The notes: generated by a model from the letters alone, not told the origin. Positions 1 through 8,938 are shown, counted from the first letter of the stretch. The stretch is 28,579 bases of DNA from Chara braunii (GCA_003427395.1 BFEA01000010.1:2190673-2219251), one strand, 5' to 3'. Program-made: numbers and translations.

Positions 1-359
1 AGAGTTGTGACTTGAGACTTGACGACATTGGATCCAGACTTGACATTTGGGATTCAGACAGTTCGACGAGGGACTATTTGGGCTTGTGCCGAAGACTTGG
101 TGTTGACGACATTCCCATCTTCCCCCCCTCCTCTTCGTCTATCCCCTTCCTCCTCGTCTATGCATGTTCTGGGCTGGTGCTGTCTTCCTGTGTGAAGCGC
201 CAGACCCATTCACACTATGAAACGATGATGATGATGTATGTTCAGGGCTGCATTACAACATTGATTGTTCGGATCACTGGTATCTAAGTCTTTCGCTGTG
301 CTATCTTATACTTCGTATTGAAAGGTCGGTTCTTGTTCTGGTCTGCACCTATACGGTAT
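1..359. other. No recognisable feature
   Basis: I see no gene, RNA or repeat here. The open frame across 12-287 has no recognisable motif and is no longer than expected by chance. Confidence 0.5.
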
Positions 360-760
360 GCAACACAGAGACAGACAAGCAAAAAGGACAGATGGACGAT
401 GAACAGACAAAAGGCGGTCTGAGACAGAATCAAACAGACAGCCTGGTACAGACAAACAAACAATCGGACAAACGGTGTGACACAGACAAACAAACGGTCT
501 AACACAGACAAATACAGGCAAGTAACAGGCAGACATAGATGTAGACAGACAAGTCAAACAAGATAAACAACCAGGACTGGTAGACACCAGTGGACAGACG
601 AACGCATACGCTGAGGCGGAGAGAGAAAGAGACAGGCCGGCGGCAGTTAGACACATATTCGGAAACACAGCTAGACACAGACAATCGGCTAAAACAGACG
701 CAGATGGTCAGACAAGACCGATTCAAACAGATATTCAGACAGACAGGCCCGACTAAAGTA
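360..760. repeat. Degenerate ACAGAC/ACAAAC-rich tract
   Basis: About 400 bases are dominated by imperfect copies of short units such as ACAGACAAAC and CAGACAAG, almost free of T runs on the plus strand. All six frames look semi-open here only because of this composition, with Cys/Leu/Ser-rich reads on the minus strand and Gln/Thr/Arg-rich reads on the plus strand. I read it as a decayed simple repeat with no gene. Confidence 0.7.
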
Positions 761-947
761 GAGAGCCGACTACCTTTGATGCGGATATTGGGTTTGAGTT
801 GCTGTGATCAACGTTGTTGAGCACTTAGTGACTGATCACGAAAACAATAGTAACCTGTTGAGACTAAGCATATCCGGACCCTGCATCTCTGGTCTCCAGT
901 GTGGGCTTAGTCCGATTTCTAAGTCGGTGGCTGTGTGCATAGGTGTG

Positions 948-1014
948 CGAAAGAAGGAGAAGAGAAGGAGAGAGAGAAAGAGAAGAGAAGGGAGGGAGGA
1001 GACAGGCAATCAGA
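948..1014. repeat. Purine-rich (GA/GGA) tract
   Basis: Nearly uninterrupted A and G on the plus strand, made of GAGAAGGAG-like units. This is low-complexity DNA that could form a homopurine-homopyrimidine structure. The stretch from 1076 to 1440 after it holds nothing I recognise. Confidence 0.7.
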
Positions 1015-1447
1015 CTGACACGAGCAGTCAGACAAGCAAGCAAACACACAAACACACCTACCTAGGGGAAAAGGGAGAAAGATGAAGGTGGTGACGAACC
1101 AGTACATACCTAATCTTTGCGATGGTCTGTAAAAAGTCGAAATCTTCTTGTTCTTCAACTCTACTGCGGACATCGACAGCTGCATTGTGAATTCGTAGAC
1201 GTGTAATAGCTGCATGGAGGAAATCTGAGCGCCGAGCTCTAAGTAGGAGCAAGAATTCTGAATACTTATGAAGTAACGGTGAGAGTATGTGCTCCTAGAC
1301 GATCGGGTTCAACGTTTTTTCTCCATTGGAAAAGGCTTGGTGCAATTTTGCCTTACTAGACAGCGACGGACTACCTGGTTTTCAATGTGACCTTGCAATC
1401 TGCGATCTTTCATGTCGCCTTTTGATAATTCTAGTACGTTACTCTTA

Positions 1448-1448
1448 C

Positions 1449-1534
<86 letters not shown>

Positions 1535-1584
1535 TGATATATTGTTAATAAGGTTATTATTATTATTATTATTATTACTATTAT
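1448..1584. repeat. Long (ATT)n microsatellite with interruptions
   Basis: A trinucleotide ATT/TAT repeat runs from 1448 to about 1536. It is broken by a short non-repeat segment near 1537-1553 and resumes to about 1584. It creates artefactual poly-Tyr/poly-Leu and poly-Asn open frames. The following stretch to 1940 shows no feature I can support. Confidence 0.95.
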
Positions 1585-1941
1585 TGTTGTAACTGGCAAT
1601 CCCAACACACCTCGTGCTCGGCCTAAGTGAAGGCAGGCTTGAATACCCGTGAGATGCCCCTACATCGGCCTTGTTCAATGAAGGCCTTGGACAACTGCAG
1701 CAAGTGGCTGAGCCAGGACATGGGTTATTACACACTAAGCATGCGCAACATGAAGGCCGTAGGCCCTTGAGAAACGCAGCATTGTCACCAAGCCCTAGAG
1801 CAGGCGTTAAGTGGCGTGCGTCGCGGCCAAACAACGTGACACTAGCAGACTATGGTCAGGTAGGGCGTCAGACACACATGGTTCTAGAAACGCGTATGCG
1901 GAACAGTGAGTAAGTTGCTATGCCCCGGGGTGTGTGGCAGG

Positions 1942-2066
1942 TACAAGGAGAATGAATGAGGGTGAAAAAAAAGAAATGTTAGAAAATGAGGAAAAAAAAA
2001 GGGATGAAAGAGGGAGAATAGAGAGGAAGGAGGAAAATGAAATGAGAAGGGGAGCAATGGCGAAGA
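1942..2066. repeat. Purine-rich low-complexity tract
   Basis: A-rich and GA-rich sequence with many GAAAA and GGAG units. It gives a Lys/Glu/Arg-rich pseudo-frame on the plus strand and a Phe/Pro/Ser-rich one on the minus strand. AT-rich sequence without features follows to about 2215. Confidence 0.7.
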
Positions 2067-2215
2067 TGGCGAAAGGACAATTTTTGTGGCTCCTGCGTTT
2101 TCTTTTTCTTCTAATTTTTGAAAAGATAAATCACTTTCTATAATGCAAATATTCTTATTAATATTGCTCTCCAAATTTATTATTAATATTATTTATTTGT
2201 TCATTGATTGGCATC

Positions 2216-2350
2216 ATGGGTAAGGAGGCGGATCAGATGTGGAGGGAAGGAGTGAGATACCAGAGAGAGACATCGTCACCATGTGACGATGCCTACCTCC
2301 ATCCTCCTCGGTTCTCTCCTTGATCGAATCCCCCCCCCCCCCTCCATTTT
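2216..2350. repeat. Diverged duplicated segment, copy 1, with perfect hairpin
   Basis: This segment resembles the one at 2422-2552: both go from a GA-rich stretch through GACATCGTCACC, a short hairpin and GCCTACCTCC into a C/T-rich stretch ending in AATCCCC. Copy 1 contains a perfect 9-bp hairpin, CATCGTCAC at 2271-2279 pairing with GTGACGATG at 2283-2291 across a 3-nt loop. A run of about 13 C follows near 2330. Confidence 0.6.
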
Positions 2351-2421
2351 CCTTTTTGCTCTCTTATCAGTCTAGGAAGTTATTATAATCATCATCATTG
2401 TTATCATATTGCTATTGAAGG

Positions 2422-2552
2422 CAATGGGGAGGGTCAGATATGAAGAAGTACGGGGCACTGGAGAGAAAGGGGACATCGTCACCGTAAGACGGTGCCTACC
2501 TCCTCCATCCTTCTCCGTTCTTCGGTGTTCTAATCCCCTCATTTCCCTATGT
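2422..2552. repeat. Diverged duplicated segment, copy 2, with re-formed hairpin
   Basis: This is the second copy of the segment at 2216-2350. The same left half CATCGTCACC is present but the right half differs. Here CACCGT at 2480-2485 pairs with ACGGTG at 2489-2494 around AAG. The hairpin therefore persists with different bases in its right arm. The copies may be a small local duplication or two decayed members of a dispersed element. Confidence 0.55.
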
Positions 2553-2614
2553 TTCCACAACTATCTGAAATAGTATGATCTCTCTGAATCGAAAAGTCTA
2601 CTCTATGGAAAAGG

Positions 2615-2698
2615 ATGACCAAACAGACAGAGACAACAAGGTCATTGCGGGAGCTCTCCCGGAGTTCAGGAGGAACTCTGGAGGCAGGGAACCATGAG
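2615..2698 (+). CDS. Candidate exon ending in a strong splice donor (unrecognised protein)
   Basis: An ATG at 2615 opens 28 codons that run to GAG followed directly by GTAAGT at 2699, a consensus-like 5' splice site. A second ATG at 2694, in another frame, would read through the proposed splice into an open frame of about 39 codons ending near 2915 that is rich in Lys and Glu. From the first ATG, splicing would give a stop two codons after the junction. I recognise no domain. This could be a short leader exon, an untranslated exon of the downstream repeat element, or chance. What is seen is the donor, an acceptor at 2798 and the frames; the exon itself is inference. Confidence 0.25.
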
Positions 2699-2798
2699 GT
2701 AAGTGGTGCTTATTTCTTTCTCATATACCCTTACGGGTTAAAACCATCTATTGGACTGCGTGTATGGCTATATGACCTATTGTTTGTGTTTTCTTCAG
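2699..2798 (+). other. Candidate 100-nt spliceosomal intron
   Basis: The segment starts GTAAGT and ends TTTTCTTCAG, with a pyrimidine-rich stretch before the acceptor. Its length is plausible for a short eukaryotic intron. No transcript evidence is available from the sequence. Confidence 0.35.
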
Positions 2799-2899
2799 GA
2801 TTAAGCATATCAAAAAGGGAAAGAACTATATGATTGAAGTAAAAACCTTATATGAAGTCAGGAAGGAACCTAGGAGAACCGAAAAGGAACCTAGTCTGC

Positions 2900-4460
2900 T
2901 TGGTTCTGAAACTTAAGGCCGTGTGATGGAGACTCTCGTGGGGTCGTCACACTACTTGCGTGAGCTGACTAAGATGGAGGACGGGGTACTTGCCGTGCAA
3001 TGTTACACTGTCATTCATCTGACTAAAGTAACAATTGATTGATTTCAACATTAGTGTTGAGAAGTTGCCGTGCAGTTTTCTTGATCAGATACATCTAGGG
3101 GCAAGGGTAATCCGGTACTCCCGTGGGGTACATGTCTTCAACGATTAACAAAAGCGAAGTTAATCCGGTGCTCTCGTGAGGTACATGTCTTCAACGATTA
3201 ACAAAAGCAAAATTAATCCGATACTCCCGTGGGGTACATGTCTTTAACGATCAACAAAAACAAAGTTAATCCGGTACTCCCATGAGGTACATGTCTTCAA
3301 CGATTAACAAAAGCAAAGTTAATCCGGTACTCCCGTGGGGTACATGTCTTCAACGATTAACAAACGTAAAGTTAATTCGGTACTCCTGTGGGGTACATGT
3401 CTTCAACAACTAACAAGAGCAAGAGTAATCCGGTACTCCTGTGGGGTACATGTATTTAACGACTAACAAAAGCAAAGGTAGTAGGAGGCTCCTGTAGGGG
3501 CTCTCCTATCGCAGATTCTGACCAAACTTGGCAAGGAACTGGGTACTCACCGTGCGAGTACACAAACCCCTAAGTCTGGGTCGATCTGTCCGACTTCCCT
3601 TGGGAGTCAACATACCTTTTGCTCATTTACGATGCATAGGCCAGGTAGGTGAACTGTCAGGATGACTCAACCTAGAGTTGTTTGACTTATTTCCTACGCA
3701 TCGGACTGGTAGTAGAATAACTCCCGGGAGGGTTATCCTAATACTTGTTTGATCTGGGGATCAACTAACGGGGGAAGGAAATGAGGTGATTGTGTTTGGA
3801 TAGTAGAGGGATACTCCCGGGTGAGTAACCCTACTACTTGTTTGGATATGACTGATGAATGGTATGAATAAATGCTAACGATCTATCTATTTAACATTAA
3901 GNTAGGATATGGGATGCTCCCGTGGGATCATCCCATTATTTGCTTGACCTCATCTTAACAAGCCAGGTAAAAATACTCCCGCAAAAAGAGGATCTGGTGT
4001 TCGCCTGAATCTGCTAACGTAATCCTAGCTCGTATGACTTTGAGGAAGAAGTAGGGTGACTTCCGTGAGGTCATGCTATTACAGTCTTTTGAGGATAGGC
4101 TGGAGTCTGATCAAGGTGTAATAGGAGGCTTCCATGAAGACCACCTATTACTAACTTGAATTCTGTATTGACACCTGGATCTGGAATGTTTTCTAAATGT
4201 TAGGTCAAATGTTGAAACGGTTCAACATAGGCCTCTTAAGTACTTGTTGTAACTAATAAAGGGATATTCCCGGGTAAGTTATCCGGTCGCTTGCACTAGA
4301 TTGCTTGAACTGCTTGATTGCATGGGGACTACATAGACATTGAAGGGCGGCTGAGTGCTCCCGTAGGGCTACTCGACTACTCCTTTGACTAAACATTTTG
4401 CCTGGAATTGATCAAGTAGTGGAAGATTCCCCGTTGAATCAACCTACTACTTGCGTATTT
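2900..4460. repeat. Array of about 20 hairpins of one structural family
   Basis: Hairpins recur every 50-130 bases. The plan is a variable paired flank, a loop close to CTCCCGTGGG, the pairing flank, and then commonly ACTACTTG or a variant. Clear examples: 2921-2952 (GTGTGA with TCACAC); 3543-3561 (GTACTC with GAGTAC); 3592-3608 (GACT with AGTC); 3802-3835 (AGTAG and TACTC with GAGTA and CTACT); 3909-3936 (ATGGGATG with CATCCCAT, perfect); 4118-4151 (10 of 11 bp); 4262-4284; and 4413-4453, whose arm CAAGTAGTGGAAGATTC pairs with a matching arm with few mismatches. The stem sequences differ while pairing is kept. No protein frame runs through the block. Confidence 0.7.
3100..3478. repeat. 53-bp tandem repeat, seven exactly phased copies
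   Basis: The anchor TAATCCGG (or a one-base variant) lies at 3108, 3161, 3214, 3267, 3320, 3373 and 3426, exactly 53 bases apart with no indels. Each unit reads roughly GTTAATC, then GGTAC, loop TCCCGTGGG, then GTAC, and closes with GATTAAC before AAAAGC. It therefore has an outer 7-bp and an inner 4-5-bp inverted repeat. The array sits inside the larger hairpin block and looks like one hairpin of that family amplified in tandem. Confidence 0.9.
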
Positions 4461-5070
4461 CAGAACAAGAAGAAGAGAAAGGAAAAAGGAAGCGCTCCAG
4501 CGAGAGTAACTCCAGGTGTCCTGAAAGAAGCCGAATAAAAAGGCAAGTGGTAAGTACCGCGGGAACAAAGAATTAGAAAAGAAGAATCCCCGCGTAGACT
4601 CAGTTCACTGATAAACGCGTAAGGGAGAAACCGCCTTTAGCATGAGTTGATCTCAGCTCGACCACCGCGTAAGCACAAAAGGGTGTGCTTATCCACAAGA
4701 GAGAAACTACAAGTATTGAGAGTAAGGGAAAATATGAGTTCCCTAAGACAAATTAGAACATAGGCAAGAGACTCCTTGAACAAAAGGAGGAAAAGTGACA
4801 GACGCCATAGGGTGGGTAAAAGCTAAAAAGGTTAGACTTTGGGATGTTCATCCCAAAACTCACAGTCGAGATCTATAGGTTTAACCCTTAGATATCAATA
4901 AGTGGAAAATCGAGTGGGGTTTTGAATCTTTGTTGACCTGTGTGTGTGCAGGTCCATGTTTTGATCTACTGCAATTAAACCACCAGTACCTCCCCTTTGT
5001 TTTTTCGAAGTTGCGGCCGTTAACGCGCCGCGATTTTCAGGGGTCGGGCAAGCCAACGACCGGTCACTTC
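4461..5070. other. No recognisable gene
   Basis: An A-rich plus strand with several CCGCG/CGCGT words (for example ACCGCGGG near 4556 and ACGCGTAAGG near 4614) but no persuasive open frame, RNA or repeat. A TGTGTGTGCAG acceptor-like site lies near 4942-4952. Confidence 0.4.
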
Positions 5071-5137
5071 CCCAAAAAAAAAAAAATAAATAAAAAAAAA
5101 ATAAAAAAAAAAATTGAGAAAATCCAAATCTCGCATG

Positions 5138-5187
<50 letters not shown>
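5071..5187. repeat. Poly-A tracts followed by (GA)n microsatellite
   Basis: A-rich runs at about 5072-5113 lead into an uninterrupted GA dinucleotide repeat from 5141 to 5187. The Arg-Glu frames here are repeat artefacts. Confidence 0.95.
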
Positions 5188-5192
<5 letters not shown>

Positions 5193-5206
5193 ACGGCCTG
5201 CGCGGG

Positions 5207-5254
5207 GTGCTCTGCGCAGCCTCGCAGCCCGCCGAGACTGCGGGTGTCTCGATT
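5207..5254. other. Two short GC-rich hairpins
   Basis: CTGCGC pairs with GCGCAG around a GGGGTGCTCT loop, and a little downstream CGAGAC pairs with GTCTCG around TGCGGG. Both lie between the GA and CT microsatellites and belong to the local cluster of inverted repeats. Confidence 0.5.
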
Positions 5255-5352
5255 GTCAATATTTGGAAAAGACATCATGACGGTGTATCTTTCCATGTTC
5301 TAGCGGGAGATTCACTCTTGTTTTGCACATTTCGACAGAGTGCAGCCCGGCG

Positions 5353-5430
<78 letters not shown>
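5353..5430. repeat. (CT)n microsatellite
   Basis: A CT dinucleotide repeat with two TT interruptions. Because it is the complement of the GA tract at 5141-5187, the two could pair as a long inverted repeat. Confidence 0.95.
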
Positions 5431-5434
<4 letters not shown>

Positions 5435-5470
5435 GTCTGTGCGCCTGCCCCGCCCCCCCCTCTCCCGTCA

Positions 5471-5626
5471 AGCACTACAACAGAATGAACCATTCCCCAT
5501 TACCGGGGAAGATTCATTCTGTTTTCGAACAGACTCAACCCCCCCATGCGGGGAAAGGTTGAGTCTGTTCGAAAACAGAATGAATCTTCCCCGGTAATGG
5601 GGAATGGTTCATTCTGTTGTAGTGCT
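5471..5626. repeat. Long perfect palindrome: 69-bp arms, 18-nt centre, nested hairpins
   Basis: The left arm 5471-5539 is the exact reverse complement of the right arm 5558-5626 by base-by-base reading; the centre 5540-5557 is CCCC/GGGG-rich. Outside the arms the complementarity continues imperfectly through a C-rich left flank and G-rich right flank. Each arm also folds on itself: ACAGAATGAA pairs with TTCATTCTGT, and inside that TTCCCC pairs with GGGGAA. The whole can therefore switch between one long hairpin and a clover-like form with two side hairpins and a central stem. No coding frame is credible across it. Confidence 0.9.
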
Positions 5627-5667
5627 TGAGGGGAGAGGGGGGGGCGGGGCTGGGCGGGGGAGGCGTG

Positions 5668-5737
<70 letters not shown>
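5668..5737. repeat. (CA)n microsatellite
   Basis: A CA dinucleotide repeat with a single T interruption near 5693, just right of the long palindrome. Confidence 0.95.
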
Positions 5738-5739
<2 letters not shown>

Positions 5740-5753
5740 GCCGAAAACGGCGC

Positions 5754-5783
5754 GTTTGCTGCGCCACTCTCAGCGCAGCAAAC
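5754..5783. other. Perfect 11-bp hairpin
   Basis: GTTTGCTGCGC at 5754-5764 pairs exactly with GCGCAGCAAAC at 5773-5783 around an 8-nt loop, CACTCTCA. It lies between the CA and second CT microsatellite. Confidence 0.85.
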
Positions 5784-5795
5784 ATGCTGTTTTTG

Positions 5796-5889
5796 TCTCT
5801 CTCTCTCTCTCTCTCACTCTCTCACGGCGGGATGCAGTCCGTTTTTCTGAATTTCGTTTTCCTTCTTCCTTTTTTTTTTTTTTTTTTTT
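5796..5889. repeat. Second CT microsatellite and poly-T tract
   Basis: A CT repeat at about 5796-5823, followed by T-rich sequence ending in a long T run at about 5870-5889. Confidence 0.9.
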
Positions 5890-5959
5890 AAGTTTTCTTT
5901 GTTTTTCGTTTGTTTTTCTTTTGATTTTTCTCACATTCATTGTAAACAAAATTTGATGT

Positions 5960-5983
5960 CCTCGAAGTACGGGTACTTCGAGG
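5960..5983. other. Near-perfect palindrome, 11-bp arms and 2-nt centre
   Basis: CCTCGAAGTAC and GTACTTCGAGG flank GG. It is the last member of the inverted-repeat and microsatellite cluster. No factor-binding site is recognised. Confidence 0.85.
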
Positions 5984-5989
5984 CTCGTC

Positions 5990-7010
5990 ACCGTAGCTGT
6001 AGGTTACGCCTAACGGTAGCTTTAGGGTCGGGCGTTGACAACCAATAGGTACTGGTGGTTTAAAGGAAAAGTCATACAAAGAGGACTCAATTTTTCTGTT
6101 ATCTCTCGATAACAGGTCGGTCATTGCCGATTCAACTTTTCCCCTTGACTTGATACCCACATCTGAAGTCAAACCCTGTGATCAGCAAAACTGTCACCTA
6201 TGGTCATTGCCCAAATGGTCCTAGTCACTCTCAAGGGTCCTTTGAAGAAATGTGAGGAGGTTGGGCTTACGTCTAAGGAAAAATAAAGTTGTCATACCTG
6301 GTTTGGGGAGTGAGGGACAATGTCAATGGTTGATGGTTGACGTCGTTAGTGCATGGCATGTGGATTGTCTTCGCCCTATTCTATGAAGTCTATTTTGTTC
6401 GTGAGTTTGAGAGTGAACTGGACCTGATCTGTTGACGAGGCTTGGACACACAACACTCGTGAAAGTGAGAAGGGTTCTCAGCGGTAATACCTCCATAATC
6501 ATTATCACTCTTATATAACTTTTATACTATCAGATGTTCAATCATATGTTAAGTAGAATAAAACGCTCTTGGTAGTGACAAGGTTTGTTTGATACTTTGA
6601 TCATAGTGGTCAGAAGGTGAATGTGTTTTGGGAGCAGAAGCAAAAATAGACGACCATCTCAAAATTCGACCTGAATATCTAACGGGTCAGTCATAGGCGT
6701 CTTACCGGACGTACCCCGTCTTATGCTACAACGATCGAGAAAACCCCCTTGGCCGACCTACCTTTACAAAGGCATGCAAAAGCCTTCGCATGTGGGCTAG
6801 TAGATCAGCAGGGATACGCCTACCTATGGGTGGTGACAGCCCCTTGGGTAGAGGTAAGTTGTACCTCGCGACGTCCCGACCTGTCGCAGGGCGTCGTGGG
6901 AGGTATAGCACACACGCACGGTCAGAGTGGTGACCAGTTCTTTTTCAGCCGAAACATCCTGCGTGACACGACCGTGAGGTTCGATGCTCCGCCTCAGGGC
7001 GCGGGACCGC
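5990..7010. other. About 1 kb without a recognisable feature
   Basis: No domain-bearing frame, tRNA or repeat is visible. The open frame across 6749-7117 on the plus strand has no recognised motif and runs out of unique DNA into the 41-bp satellite, so I do not call it a gene. The word ATCCTGCGTGACA at 6956-6968 also occurs in the block A tail at 9964-9976. Confidence 0.4.
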
Positions 7011-7700
7011 CTCGCGCGACAGCGCCCAGGCGCGCCCAGGCTAGTTTTAATTATTTAAGCGCGCCCGTACGCGCCCAAGCCTTGATATTATTATTTAAGT
7101 GCGCGCCCAACCCTTGATATTATTTAAGTGCGCGCCCATGGGCGCCCAAGCCTGATATTATTATTTAAGTACGCGCCCATGCACGCCCAAGCTTGGCAAT
7201 GCTACCAGAGTGCCCGCGCATGCGAGCCCAAGCTTGGCATTGTTGTTAGAGTGCGTGCCCATGCACTCCCAAGCTAGGCATTGCTATTCAAGTGCGCGCC
7301 CATGCGCGCCCATGCTTGACATTGTTATTTGAGTACGCGCCCATATGCGCCCATGCTCGATACTGTCATTTGACTGTGCGCACATGGGCCCTTGCTCTGG
7401 ATATTGCTATTTGAGTGCGCGCCCATGCGCGCCCAAGCCTGGAACTGTTATTAGAGTGCGTGCCCATGCGCGCCCAGGATGGATATTGTCATTTGAGTGC
7501 GCGCCCATGCGCGCCCGAGACTAGAATTCCTATTAGAGTGCGCGCCCATGCGCGCCCAGGCTCGACATTGCCATTTGAGTATGCGCCCATGCATGCCCAT
7601 GATTAGTTCTCCTATCTGAGCGCGCGCCCATGCGCGCCCAGGCTTGACATCGTCATTTGAGATGGCGCCCATGCTTCGTATTGTCCTTAGAGTGCGCGCC
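7011..7700. repeat. 41-bp GC-rich satellite, block A
   Basis: Tandem units of about 41 bp (measured 7413 to 7454) alternate GCGCGCCCATGCGCGCCC with an AT-rich linker such as ATTGCTATTTGAG. Homologous arrays occur at 16395-17180 (same strand) and 21140-21925 (inverted). The left edge near 7011-7040 is where similarity to block B stops, so block A is truncated within this array. Proteins read from it (repeated RAHARP-like units) are repeat artefacts because 41 is not a multiple of three. Confidence 0.9.
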
Positions 7701-7935
7701 CTTCTGAGATGATGAGCTCAGAGCGAGTACTATGCTAGTATGATACAGTGGGGATGATTTGCCATCACGCTCCCGTTGATTTATATCCTTGCCGATCAGT
7801 AATTGTGCAAGCCATGATTCTATTGATCCGGTCTCCGCACATGCATTAATTGCGGTTCAGTCCCTGCACAGACGACTTGGCACGGTCCAGCCCCAGTGCA
7901 TTCACTATCTATGACTGGTCCCTGTGCCTGAGATG
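7701..7935. repeat. Conserved spacer between satellites, block A
   Basis: Non-coding sequence closely matched at about 17170-17412 and, inverted, at about 20905-21145. It includes shared words such as GGGGATGATTTGCCATCA and CATGCATTAATTG. It separates the 41-bp and 47-bp arrays in all three blocks. Confidence 0.75.
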
Positions 7936-8290
7936 TTTTGCTGATCAGTTGCTGTTCAGGCGGGCCCCTTCAGGCGGGCCAACTCCTTGAGATTGCTGTT
8001 GTGCAGCCAGACCCCTTCAAGCGGGCTCTTTCCTTGAGATTGCTGTTGTTCAGCCAGACCCCTTCAGGGCGGGCTCTTTCCTTGAGATTGTTATTATTCA
8101 GTCGGGCCCCTTCAGGCGGGGCCTTCCCCATAGATTGTTGCTGTTTAGCCAGGTCCCTTCAGGCGGGCTCATTCCTTGAGATTGTTGTTGTTCAGACATA
8201 CCCCCTTAGGCGGGCTCATTCCTTGAGATTGTTGTTGTCTAGCCAGGCCCCTTTAGGCGGGCCTATTCCCTGAGATCGTTATTATTCAGT
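7936..8290. repeat. 47-bp satellite (CCCCTTCAGGCGGGC unit), block A
   Basis: Units repeat every 47 bases (measured 7992 to 8039): TTGTTCAGCCAGACCCC, then TTCAGGCGGGCTC, then a TTCCTTGAGATTG linker. The array matches 17420-17815 and, inverted, 20622-20900. It sits immediately upstream of the disrupted open frames. Confidence 0.9.
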
Positions 8291-8335
8291 TGAGCTTACT
8301 CAGGCTGACATTTACATTGGGTTGCTTACCGCCAT

Positions 8336-8938
8336 TTGGCCAGATCCGGACACTGGAGGAGACATCTACACTCGCAGGGGTACAACTACTTTTCAAGCTG
8401 GCCCATCATCCTGAGGGCACAACTACTTTTCAAGCTGGCCCATCATCGTGAGATAGCTCCTACCTTGGGCAAACTGGTTGAGAAGTTCTGCTACCGTCAT
8501 GTGGGGCATCAAAGCTTTGTCATTAGGGCCAATGAGTCCCCTACCTCACGACACACGTTGGTGATTACCTACTTTGTAAAGGGGGAAGGAAAGGATGGAG
8601 TGAGGGGCACCACTTACGACAGGATTGCTGACTACATATTCCGCAGGGAAGAGCTATTGGAGGGACAACTGACTGCATGTGGTGTTTCCTCGCGTACCAT
8701 CAGCACCCGAAGGTATACTCTTCGACTTGGAGGGGTGCAATCCTGAGCCCCTCAGTGAGGCACGCAGCAAGGGAAGAGACAGAAGGATGAGCGAGTCAGG
8801 AGGGCGATAGCCCGGTCGGGGGTTCCAATCAGTACTTGCGTGCAGTGGTCGGAGACAGATGAGTCTGACATGGACCCCTGCAGTGTGAGTGACGTTGATC
8901 TTGGTGACTACTTCGACTGGAACACTCACCGAGACTGA
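8336..8938 (+). pseudogene. Unknown protein family, N-terminal part, block A copy
   Basis: The frame shared with blocks B and C includes the words FVIRANESPTSRHTLVITYF and VKGEGKDGVRGTTYDRI, then a basic stretch and an acidic tail with DESD and DLGDYFDW before a stop at 8938. Block A is broken. An extra base near 8648 shifts frame relative to B and C (RREELLEG instead of RRESYWRDN). The TGA shared with block C follows, and another indel lies near 8770-8780. Upstream, block A also carries a duplicated piece around ACTACTTTTCAAGCTGGCCC (8386 and 8426). I do not recognise the family. The position, between internal satellites and a repeat with a promoter, suggests a retrotransposon-encoded protein (gag-like or accessory), but that is inference. 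Confidence 0.5.

Noticed and set aside
1326-1608. Poly-Leu/Tyr and poly-Asn proteins across the ATT repeat
   Set aside because: They are only translations of a trinucleotide microsatellite.
3100-3478. CRISPR array
   Set aside because: Units are contiguous 53-bp repeats without variable spacers, in eukaryotic-type DNA and with no cas genes.
5471-5626. Rho-independent terminator or tRNA-like fold
   Set aside because: The stem is far too long, has no following U run, and shows no tRNA consensus boxes.
4895-5891. Many Arg-Glu, Ser-Leu, His-Thr and Cys-Val repeat proteins
   Set aside because: They are translations of GA, CT and CA dinucleotide repeats in several frames; none has a non-repeat domain.
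6956-6968. 13-base word ATCCTGCGTGACA shared with the block A tail (9964-9976) as a possible element end
   Set aside because: The flanking sequence does not align, so I treat it as chance or a very short relic.
7415-7606. Repeat proteins rich in RAHARP and CAPEP words, here and in the mirrored arrays
   Set aside because: The 41-bp unit shifts frame every copy, and the same words appear on all three blocks with stops; satellite artefact.
7938-8273. Leucine-rich protein with repeated PFRRALSLRLLL-like units
   Set aside because: Product of the 47-bp satellite, which is not a multiple of three; matching frames in blocks B and C are interrupted at different points.
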